A stretch of 7,707 nucleotides of DNA, taken from positions 1-7,707 of the forward strand of contig CADCQO010000068.1 in NCBI GenBank assembly GCA_902803585.1, written 5' to 3'. Shown here piece after piece: positions 1 through 5,824 of this stretch. The position numbers were made by a program, and so were the translations under genes. The DNA is from an uncultured Ruminococcus sp. Its GTDB lineage: Bacteria; Bacillota; Clostridia; Oscillospirales; Acutalibacteraceae. Position 1 is the stretch's first letter; the number at the start of each line of letters is the position of its first letter. The notes beneath the pieces were generated by a model that saw nothing but the letters and a program-made list of their open reading frames with translations, was not told where the DNA came from and did no database searches.

Positions 1-2067
1 ACGGTTATGGCAGTTCGGGCACTCCCACACCAGCTTACCGTCATCATCTGTAACAATCTGGATTTCGCTGTCATAGCCGCATACCTGACAATAATCGCTC
101 TTCGTGTTCAGTTCTGCGTACATGATATTTTCGTAGATAAACTGCATTACTTTGAGCACCGCTTCCAGATTATCCTGCATATCCGGTACTTCAACATAGC
201 TGATTGCACCGCCCGGAGATAAAGTCTGGAACTCGGATTCCAGTTTCAGCTTATCAAAAGCATTGATTTCCTCAGTAACGTGGACATGATAGCTGTTCGT
301 CACATAATTTTTGTCGGTAACGCCCTCGATAATGCCGAAACGCTTTTGCAGGCACTTTGCAAACTTGTAGGTAGTACTCTCCAGAGGAGTGCCGTAAATA
401 CTGTAATCTATGTTTTCTTCCTGCTTCCATTTTGCACAGTATGCGTTGAGCTTTCGCATAATCTGCAAACCAAGCTCCTTGCCCTCTTCTTCTGTCAGTT
501 TCTTTCCGATCAAGCTGTATACACACTCCCACAAGCCGGCATAACCTAAAGAAAGAGTGGAATAACCGCCGTACAGCAGCGAATCTATCGGCTGACCTTT
601 TTTCAGACGGGCAATTGCGCCGTACTGCCACAAAATCGGTGCGGCATCTGAAAGAGTTCCTTTCAGTCTTTCATGACGCTGTCTGAGTGCCCTGTGACAA
701 AGATCCATTCTCTCGTCAAAGATTTCCCAGAACCTGTTGATGTCTTTATGAGCGGATAAACCGATATCTACCAGATTAACGGTTACAACGCCCTGATTGA
801 AACGGCCGTAATATTTCGGGTTGCCGTCCTGATCTACATAGGGTGTCAGGAAGCTGCGGCAGCCCATACAGGTATAACAATGGCCGTCACCGTTTTTGTC
901 AATCTTGTTTTTGAGCATGACCTTTTCGGAAATGTAGTCAGGTACCATTCTTTTGGCAGTACATTTTGCCGCCAGTTCTGTCAGATACCAGTACTTGCTT
1001 TCGGGAGTGATATTGTCCTCTTCCAGAACATAGATCAGCTTCGGAAAAGCTGGTGTGACCCATACGCCTTCTTCATTCTTTACGCCGATATAGCGCTGAC
1101 GGAGCGTTTCCTCGATAATCATGGAAAGGTCTTTCTTTTCCCGCTCGTCCTTTGCTTCGTTAAGATACATAAACACAGTGACAAACGGTGCCTGTCCGTT
1201 CGTTGTCAGAAGTGTCACAACCTGATACTGAATCGTCTGTACGCCCTTCGTAATTTCTTTGCGCAGTCTTTCTTCTACGATAGCGTCTATTTTTTCTTCG
1301 GAAATTGTGCATTCCATCTCTGCTAATTCCGCAAGAAATTCACGCTTGATTTTTTCTCTGGAAATCTGTACAAACGGTGCCAGATGTGTCAGGCTGATGC
1401 TCTGACCGCCATACTGGTTGCTGGCTACCTGTGCAATAATCTGTGTAGCGATATTGCAGGCTGTCGAGAAGCTGTGAGGCTTTTCGATCAGTGTTTCACT
1501 GATAACGGTACCGTTCTGGAGCATATCTTCCAGATTCACAAGGTCGCAGTTGTGCATATGCTGTGCAAAATAATCACTGTCGTGAAAATGGATAATACCC
1601 GCTTCATGTGCCTCAACAATATCAGGGGGCAGTAAAATGCGCTTGGTAAGGTCTTTGCTCACTTCACCCGCCATATAGTCACGCTGTACGCTGTTGACAG
1701 TCGGGTTTTTGTTGGAGTTCTCCTGTTTGACTTCCTCATTGTTGCACTCGATGAGGCTGAGAATTTTGTTGTCGGTGGTGTTGGCACGTCTGATAAGAGA
1801 ACGGTTATAGCGGTACTTTACATAGCGTCTTGCCAATTCAAACGCACCCTTCGCCATAATCTGGTCTTCTACCATATCCTGTATTTCTTCTACCGATACC
1901 GCTCTCCCCATCTTCATACATTTGTACTCTACATACTCTGCAATATCCTTGATTTGTTCATAGGTCAGATAGGGTCTGTCACACGCATTATTTGCCTTGG
2001 TAACAGCACTGATGATTTTCGCACCATCAAAAACCTCTTCCGAAGAATTTCTCTTAATGATTTTCAT
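1..2067 (-). CDS. nrdD: Anaerobic (class III) ribonucleoside-triphosphate reductase, large subunit; 3' end cut by window edge
   Basis: This cytoplasmic glycyl-radical enzyme reduces ribonucleoside triphosphates to deoxy forms without oxygen and supplies DNA precursors. 689 codons are visible, open at the window edge. An N-terminal ATP-cone occupies about residues 1-95 (begins MKIIKRNSSEEVFDGAKI), which in this family senses ATP/dATP. Cys174 (motif HMHNCDL) and Cys403 (motif CMGCRSFL) match the two active-site cysteines of the NrdD family. Cys660xxCys663 and Cys683xxCys686 form the C-terminal zinc site. The glycyl-radical motif (usually like CGYLG) should follow within a few dozen residues but is outside the window; the family is about 700 residues long, so only the tail is missing. 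The ATG is set by AAGGAGAG 7 bases upstream. The gene has its own promoter with NrdR-like sites. The activase nrdG is expected downstream but not seen. Confidence 0.97.
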   Translation of the reverse strand, partial: MKIIKRNSSEEVFDGAKIISAVTKANNACDRPYLTYEQIKDIAEYVEYKCMKMGRAVSVEEIQDMVEDQIMAKGAFELARRYVKYRYNRSLIRRANTTDNKILSLIECNNEEVKQENSNKNPTVNSVQRDYMAGEVSKDLTKRILLPPDIVEAHEAGIIHFHDSDYFAQHMHNCDLVNLEDMLQNGTVISETLIEKPHSFSTACNIATQIIAQVASNQYGGQSISLTHLAPFVQISREKIKREFLAELAEMECTISEEKIDAIVEERLRKEITKGVQTIQYQVVTLLTTNGQAPFVTVFMYLNEAKDEREKKDLSMIIEETLRQRYIGVKNEEGVWVTPAFPKLIYVLEEDNITPESKYWYLTELAAKCTAKRMVPDYISEKVMLKNKIDKNGDGHCYTCMGCRSFLTPYVDQDGNPKYYGRFNQGVVTVNLVDIGLSAHKDINRFWEIFDERMDLCHRALRQRHERLKGTLSDAAPILWQYGAIARLKKGQPIDSLLYGGYSTLSLGYAGLWECVYSLIGKKLTEEEGKELGLQIMRKLNAYCAKWKQEENIDYSIYGTPLESTTYKFAKCLQKRFGIIEGVTDKNYVTNSYHVHVTEEINAFDKLKLESEFQTLSPGGAISYVEVPDMQDNLEAVLKVMQFIYENIMYAELNTKSDYCQVCGYDSEIQIVTDDDGKLVWECPNCHNR

Positions 2068-2074
2068 TCATCAT

Positions 2075-2082
2075 CTCTCCTT
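2075..2082 (-). promoter_or_regulatory. Ribosome binding site of nrdD
   Basis: AAGGAGAG on the minus strand lies 7 bases before the ATG at 2067. Two other ATGs overlap just upstream (GATGATGAATG), but they sit too close to the Shine-Dalgarno and are not in the nrdD frame, so the third ATG is the start. Confidence 0.85.
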
Positions 2083-2117
2083 TTAAAATATATATCCCTC
2101 ATAGGAAAAAATAAGTT

Positions 2118-2155
2118 GCATTCACCATCATTTTGGGGTATAATGCGAGATGGTG
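2118..2155 (-). promoter_or_regulatory. Possible alternative RNA folds in the nrdD 5' leader
   Basis: On the nrdD transcript, CACCAUC (2155-2149) can pair with GAUGGUG (2129-2123), a 7-bp stem. GCAUU (2146-2142) can pair with AAUGC (2122-2118), a 5-bp stem. The two pairings interleave, so they form either a pseudoknot or two exclusive structures. With a 2-base first loop and no base before the last strand, a classic pseudoknot would be strained, so exclusive folds are more likely. I do not recognise a known riboswitch here; the role is unknown. Confidence 0.3.
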
Positions 2156-2196
2156 TTCTGCAAAAGTAAAATGCGTTATGGGGTACCGACAGAAAA

Positions 2197-2261
2197 TTTT
2201 CCGTTTCCGAAGGCTGACGGACGGAAAAATAAGCCCGCCAGCAAAGCGCCGGTCAACGGGC
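2197..2261 (-). promoter_or_regulatory. Terminator-like hairpin plus overlapping second hairpin at the start of the nrdD leader
   Basis: On the minus strand GCCCG...CGGGC (2261-2233) closes a hairpin with an inner CCGGC/GCTGG stem (one G-U pair), followed by TTATTTTTCC (2232-2223). This resembles an intrinsic terminator. A second hairpin pairs TTTTCCGT with ACGGAAAA (2228-2221 with 2204-2197), with an inner CCG/CGG, and it uses part of the same T-tract. The first hairpin begins almost at the predicted transcription start (about 2263). It may act as early attenuator, stabilise the 5' end, or stop upstream read-through. The function is inference; the complementarity is directly visible. Confidence 0.45.
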
Positions 2262-2269
2262 TGAATTCT

Positions 2270-2297
2270 ATTATACCACTATATATTGTGTTGTCAA
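2270..2297 (-). promoter_or_regulatory. Sigma-A promoter of nrdD
   Basis: The minus strand reads TTGACA (2297-2292), a 16-bp spacer, then TATAAT (2275-2270). Both hexamers are perfect consensus. Transcription would start near 2263, giving a leader of about 195 nt before nrdD. The spacer is almost entirely an NrdR box, so repressor binding would directly block RNA polymerase. Confidence 0.9.
2276..2291 (-). promoter_or_regulatory. NrdR box 1, between -35 and -10 of nrdD
   Basis: ACACAATATATAGTGG matches 15 of 16 positions of the NrdR consensus as I know it (acaCwAtATaTwGtgt). NrdR is an ATP-cone zinc-finger repressor that controls ribonucleotide reductase genes in most bacteria and senses (d)ATP. 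It normally binds two boxes separated by 15-16 bp. The position inside the promoter spacer and the identity of the downstream gene both support this call. Confidence 0.87.
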
Positions 2298-2307
2298 GAT
2301 TTTGTAG

Positions 2308-2323
2308 GTACAATATATATGTA
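2308..2323 (-). promoter_or_regulatory. NrdR-like box 2, upstream of the nrdD -35
   Basis: TACATATATATTGTAC is separated by 16 bp from the box in the promoter spacer, the usual spacing of paired NrdR sites (about three helical turns centre to centre). It keeps the AT core and one outer G/T half but matches only about 10 of 16 consensus positions. It lies within the palindrome GGTACATATATATTGTACC (2307-2325), whose 6-bp arms are perfect with a 7-bp centre. It is weaker than box 1 alone, but the spacing makes chance less likely. Confidence 0.65.
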
Positions 2324-2410
2324 CCTTTTTCGTGCAGATTGTATGAAAAAACTTTTTCCACCAAAACACCACTTTTATGGCGCAGTGCTCCTTATTTCTT
2401 CCTATTTTCT

Positions 2411-2439
2411 ATTATAACAGATCACCTGTACCAAAATAT
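2411..2439 (-). promoter_or_regulatory. Candidate second, upstream minus-strand promoter (extended -10)
   Basis: TGTTATAAT (2419-2411) is a perfect -10 hexamer with the TGn extension. The hexamer 17 bp upstream is only ATATTT, a poor -35. If active it would add a longer nrdD leader that crosses the NrdR sites and the terminator-like hairpin. It could also be a chance match in AT-rich DNA. Confidence 0.3.
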
Positions 2440-2460
2440 ACCTTGACAAGTCCGAAAAGA

Positions 2461-2506
2461 ACGGGGCAGTTTCACAAATTATCGGTGAAACTGCCCCGTA
2501 TTTTTT
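2461..2506. terminator. Perfect 15-bp hairpin terminator, probably bidirectional
   Basis: ACGGGGCAGTTTCAC (2461-2475) and GTGAAACTGCCCCGT (2485-2499) are exact inverted repeats with a 9-base loop. On the plus strand the hairpin is followed by ATTTTTT. On the minus strand it is followed by TTCTTTTC and lies 58 bases after the stop of the last operon gene. It therefore probably ends the lipoprotein operon and insulates nrdD, although the better T-tract faces the plus strand. Confidence 0.85.
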
Positions 2507-2556
2507 ACTGATGAAATTTCGGTTCTGAACGCTGAAAGCTGATAACTATACGCCGA

Positions 2557-4392
2557 TCATCTCATGCCGCCGGGAAAACCGCCGCCATGACCGCCTGCCA
2601 CGTCAGAATAGAACTGCGAAGAAGTAAAGTCAAGAGTCGCTGTATTGTCGCCTGCTGTGATGGTGTAAGTGCTGCCCTGTGCAAGGTTCGGTGAAGAATA
2701 AACTGCACAGGCAAAGTTCTTGGACGCAGTAAAGGAGAAATCTGAACCATCATCAACGGTAATGGTCGTTCCCTCGCCGCCTGACAAAGAAACAAGTGCA
2801 GAACACTGTGTACCGCTGTCAAAGTTCACCGCCATATCTGAAGTACCGACGGCAAGTACGATACCGCCTGTAATGCTTGCAACACAGCCGCTGCCATCTC
2901 CCTTATCCAGTGCGCCGTTACCGCCGTTAGTCGGGCCTTCAACGATGGTTGTGCCGCCTGTAATGTAAATGGATCCGTTGCTGTCCAGACCGTCCCCCTG
3001 TGCATTGACGTAAATTTGACCGCCGTTGATGGTAAGGGTAGCATTGGTGTTGCCGCCCCACGGATTCGGCCTGTCATCATCAGAAGAAGTATCTGAGCCG
3101 CCTGCGCAGTTGATGCCGTCATCGCTTGCCACAACATCGACTGAACCGTCATTGATCGTTACATTTTCCGCCTCCAGACCTTCGTAGGACTGTAAGACTT
3201 TTACCATACCGCCGTTGATGGTCAGATTGCCGGAAGCTGTAATGCCGTCATCACTGGAGGAAACTGTTACTACACCGGAATGTATTGTGATATCAGCATT
3301 ACCGTGAATAGCATCGTCTGCCGCAGAAACGGTCAGAGCTGTATCTGTGACAGAAATATTGCCGTCTGTCTTGATACCCTTCTGAGAAGTATTGCTGTCC
3401 TTTGAATTGGCTGCACCTTTGCCTGATGCCGTTGTAATGAACATCTGACCGCCGTTGAATGCAACATAACCGGTAAAGTCTTTCGTATCGTCTTCTGCCT
3501 TCACAGAAATGCCATCGTAGCCCGAAGTGATTGTCATATCAGCATTTTCGTAGTAGAAATAGGAGTCGTTGTCTTTGCCGGAAAGCTGTATGCCGTCATG
3601 ACCAGATGTTACGTTCTCCGTACCGCCCTTGATGCGTACAGATTTGCCCGCCTGAATACCAATGTCCTCCGCTGAAACATTCAAAGTGGTATTGGTAATC
3701 TTGAGGTCATCTTTGACAACGATGCCATGCAGCGAAGAAGTAATCTCCAGCGAACCGCTGCCGTTGATGGTAACATCGTCTTTTGAATAAATTGCACCGT
3801 CTGCTTTAGCGGAAGAATCGCTGTTGGTGTAACTCAGCGAACAAGTGCCTATGTTCTGCACAATCAGCTTGTCACAGGCTTCTGCATAGATACAGGAATT
3901 GCTGCTGTTGGTCATAGTGACATTATCCAGTATCAGATAGATATTGCCCGATTTGTTGTTGTCGTTGATCTGGATCGTAACATTTTCAGATGAACCGGTG
4001 ACTTTGTAAATTCCTTTTGAGGTAATTGTCAGAACACCATCTGCAAAAGAACCTCTCGTGGTGTCGGAAATCGTGGCCGATGAACCGGAAAGCGTGATCT
4101 CTGCATTAACAGTTTCACCGGTAACGTCTTTGGTGTCACTGTCGGAAAACATATCAGAATCTGAGGAAGGCTCACTGCTGCTTTCGGAAGATACAGAGGA
4201 AGTGTCGGAGGAAGTGCTTTTTGACGTTTCTTTATTATCTTTGCCCGAAGCAGCATCGGATGCCTGAGAAACAGAAGAGGTTGTTCTGGAAGTGCCGGAA
4301 CTGTCGGAACTGCCGCCGTTATTGGAACAGGCAGTGAGGGTGCTGACAGATAACAGCAGCGAGAGAAAGAGTACAATACCTTTTTTCTTCAT
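2557..4392 (-). CDS. Secreted lipoprotein with Cthe_2159-like carbohydrate-binding beta-helix
   Basis: Predicted surface lipoprotein of 611 residues. A signal peptide (MKKK, hydrophobic core) ends in the lipobox LTAC with Cys22 as lipidation site. Residues about 23-90 form a Ser/Thr/Asp-rich low-complexity linker. From about 95 on come many 20-25-residue rungs with recurring turns such as GHDGI, GYDGI, SDDGI (twice), QGDGL and SYEGL, alternating with T-I-x-x-G strands, as in right-handed beta-helices. The Gly-rich end GGHGGGFPGGMR matches my memory of the Cthe_2159 family (PF14262), whose Clostridium thermocellum member binds acidic plant polysaccharide and calcium. The acidic turns would suit calcium. 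The ATG is preceded by AAAGGAG. It is the last gene of the operon, 14 bases after the DUF4956 gene. The ligand here is not known; binding of polysaccharide or of the operon's own polymer are both possible. Confidence 0.88.
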   Translation of the reverse strand: MKKKGIVLFLSLLLSVSTLTACSNNGGSSDSSGTSRTTSSVSQASDAASGKDNKETSKSTSSDTSSVSSESSSEPSSDSDMFSDSDTKDVTGETVNAEITLSGSSATISDTTRGSFADGVLTITSKGIYKVTGSSENVTIQINDNNKSGNIYLILDNVTMTNSSNSCIYAEACDKLIVQNIGTCSLSYTNSDSSAKADGAIYSKDDVTINGSGSLEITSSLHGIVVKDDLKITNTTLNVSAEDIGIQAGKSVRIKGGTENVTSGHDGIQLSGKDNDSYFYYENADMTITSGYDGISVKAEDDTKDFTGYVAFNGGQMFITTASGKGAANSKDSNTSQKGIKTDGNISVTDTALTVSAADDAIHGNADITIHSGVVTVSSSDDGITASGNLTINGGMVKVLQSYEGLEAENVTINDGSVDVVASDDGINCAGGSDTSSDDDRPNPWGGNTNATLTINGGQIYVNAQGDGLDSNGSIYITGGTTIVEGPTNGGNGALDKGDGSGCVASITGGIVLAVGTSDMAVNFDSGTQCSALVSLSGGEGTTITVDDGSDFSFTASKNFACAVYSSPNLAQGSTYTITAGDNTATLDFTSSQFYSDVAGGHGGGFPGGMR

Positions 4393-4406
4393 GGTGACAC
4401 ACTCCT

Positions 4407-5081
4407 TTACAGTTGGTTCTGCGGCTCTGTATAGGGCAGAACAGAAATTTCCAGATTGCCGTTTTTGGTACGAAGCTCGTCAATGAATGCTTTTTCTTCA
4501 GCGGGGTCTTTCATGACGATTCTGAAGGACAAACGGAACATGGAGCCCATACCCGTTGTCTTGACACCGGTGTTTTCATAGCTTCTGAGATAATGACGGA
4601 AAGTATCATCAAATGCGCCGGAATATTCGAGGGATTCCGGAATAGTGATACGCAGCATTCTCTCTTCCGTCATAAATTTATGCTCAAAAATGGGCAGCAG
4701 GGACAGTACCAGATAGATAAGCGCCATACCAACGAGAATAATTACGCCGTAGGCGACATAGCCCATACCGAAAGCAATACCGGAACCCATCGCAATCAGC
4801 AGAGAACTGATTTCATCTGCACTGCCGGGGGCGCTTCTGAAACGAATCAGACTGAAAGCACCGCCGACCGCAACGCCTGCACCGATATTTCCGCTGACAA
4901 ATGTAATTACTGCCGCTACAATAAAGGGAACCACAGCTGTTACGATAAAGAAACGCTTTTTTGCACGGATACGGAAAGACATAATCCACGCATAAAGAAA
5001 ACCAGAAACAATCGAGGCCGCCGCCATAATAAAGAACTGCGAGGCGGAAACACCGGTAGAGGTATAAATAGAATCAAACAT
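4407..5081 (-). CDS. DUF4956 family integral membrane protein
   Basis: 224-residue membrane protein with about four hydrophobic segments (residues 16-36, 44-63, 91-108, 110-130), a basic cytoplasmic loop RIRAKKR between the first two, and a soluble C-terminal domain (131-224). The signature GGAFSLIRFRSAPGSADEI (73-91) followed by AMGSGIAFGMGY (97-108) is what I recall as the hallmark of DUF4956. The biochemical function is not established to my knowledge. The family is often encoded next to VTC-domain polyphosphate polymerases, as here: the start follows the VTC stop by 2 bases, with AAGGA inside the upstream gene, so the two are probably translationally coupled. An export channel or membrane anchor for the polymerase is a reasonable inference. 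The layout (glycine-rich helices, then a small alpha/beta domain) loosely recalls MgtC-type proteins. Confidence 0.88.
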   Translation of the reverse strand: MFDSIYTSTGVSASQFFIMAAASIVSGFLYAWIMSFRIRAKKRFFIVTAVVPFIVAAVITFVSGNIGAGVAVGGAFSLIRFRSAPGSADEISSLLIAMGSGIAFGMGYVAYGVIILVGMALIYLVLSLLPIFEHKFMTEERMLRITIPESLEYSGAFDDTFRHYLRSYENTGVKTTGMGSMFRLSFRIVMKDPAEEKAFIDELRTKNGNLEISVLPYTEPQNQL

Positions 5082-5083
5082 AA

Positions 5084-5806
5084 TCAGACATTCCTTTCAT
5101 TTCTAACTTTTAGTAATTGCTGACGGTAAGCCTCGCCGTATTTGGAGAAACTTCCTTTGTAGATATGTCCCCTTGTCAGAATCTCTGAAAGCCACAGCGG
5201 TACGGCCTGCTGTACTTTGACTTCGAGAATCGTGTATCCTTCCTTCAGCAGGGAATGCCCCTCCATAGAAGTCGTCAGATTCAGGTCTTCGTAACGATAG
5301 CGGGGATTGTGGTCAATCGTAAGACGGAGGTCGCCGTCCGGCTGATAATAGGCTATTCTGTCATAGACAATCAGACAGGCAGGTACAAGCGTCTGATAGT
5401 AATCACGGAAAGTGGTGATCTCTCTGTTGATCTGACCGCCTGCACAGATATCGCCCTCGCCGTAAAAAAACTTTTTGACCAGTGGGATCGTAGACTGTAC
5501 ACGTCTTTTGTAAACGATGCCATAGGCTTTTCGTTTCAGCTCTAAAAATACCGGTGAAGTATCTGTCGCCAGACCGTAGGAACGAAGCCTGATTTTTTCT
5601 TTAAAAGGCGGCTTTTCAACCGATGTGCGTATAAGCCGATAGTTTGGTGTATCATAATACAGAGAAGCGATGGACGTTAAGCCGAATTTGTCAATCTTCA
5701 TGTGTCCCTCGACACTCTTTTTGAAATATTCCGTCTGTTCGGGACTCATAATAGACTTTAATTCGTATCGCTTCATGACAACAACAGGATTAGAAACTAC
5801 TGCCAT
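5084..5806 (-). CDS. VTC-domain polyphosphate polymerase (triphosphate tunnel fold)
   Basis: 240-residue cytosolic enzyme predicted to transfer the gamma-phosphate of ATP to growing polyphosphate, as the catalytic domain of yeast Vtc4 does. Charged strands that line the tunnel are all present: KRYELKS (12-18), SLYYDTPNYRLIR (48-60), KEKIRLRSYG (69-78), FLELKRK (87-93) with YKRR after it, VYDRIAY (147-153), RLTIDHN (161-167), ILEVKV (193-198) and SFSKYG (219-224). No SPX regulatory domain or membrane segment is present, so membrane contact may come from the DUF4956 partner. A longer frame opens at a TTG at 5824, but that codon overlaps the Shine-Dalgarno; AGGAGGTGAA lies just before the ATG at 5806, which I therefore choose. 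The kinase stop is 18 bases upstream. Catalytic residues look intact; other triphosphate-tunnel activities cannot be excluded. Confidence 0.9.
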   Translation of the reverse strand: MAVVSNPVVVMKRYELKSIMSPEQTEYFKKSVEGHMKIDKFGLTSIASLYYDTPNYRLIRTSVEKPPFKEKIRLRSYGLATDTSPVFLELKRKAYGIVYKRRVQSTIPLVKKFFYGEGDICAGGQINREITTFRDYYQTLVPACLIVYDRIAYYQPDGDLRLTIDHNPRYRYEDLNLTTSMEGHSLLKEGYTILEVKVQQAVPLWLSEILTRGHIYKGSFSKYGEAYRQQLLKVRNERNV

Positions 5807-5810
5807 GACC

Positions 5811-5820
5811 TTCACCTCCT
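5811..5820 (-). promoter_or_regulatory. Ribosome binding site that fixes the VTC gene start
   Basis: AGGAGGTGAA on the minus strand precedes ATG 5806, with 8 bases between GGAGG and the ATG. The in-frame TTG at 5824 lies upstream of this site and would put the Shine-Dalgarno inside the coding sequence. It is the strongest ribosome binding site in the operon, suggesting high translation of the polymerase relative to the two signalling proteins. Confidence 0.85.
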
Positions 5821-5824
5821 GCAA

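Noticed and set aside
2176..2364. 62-codon minus-strand frame with a GTG start upstream of nrdD
   Set aside because: No ribosome site near the start, and it runs through the -35, -10 and leader of nrdD, so it would need a different promoter; the regulatory reading explains the DNA better.
2343..2417. 24-residue plus-strand peptide (MKKLFPPK... then a hydrophobic end), resembling a small membrane toxin
   Set aside because: The lysine start and hydrophobic tail are suggestive and a plus-strand terminator follows, but there is no ribosome binding site and no antisense partner; AT-rich DNA yields such frames by chance.
2150..2446. 98-codon plus-strand frame in the nrdD upstream region
   Set aside because: It crosses the nrdD promoter, the NrdR sites and the leader hairpins in antisense, has no Shine-Dalgarno sequence and resembles no protein I know.
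4141..4330. Serine/aspartate-rich low-complexity stretch as a possible DNA repeat array
   Set aside because: The codons vary and the frame is the linker after the lipoprotein's signal peptide; it is low-complexity protein, not a tandem DNA repeat or CRISPR.
4413..5123. 236-codon plus-strand open frame opposite the DUF4956 gene
   Set aside because: It is exactly antisense to a well-supported gene, rich in Cys/His/Asn/Arg with no recognisable domain and no ribosome site; it is a shadow of the opposite strand's codon pattern.
5807..5824. Six-codon N-terminal extension of the VTC protein from a TTG start
   Set aside because: The TTG and following codons contain the AGGAGGTGAA ribosome site that serves the ATG at 5806, so they are leader and not coding.
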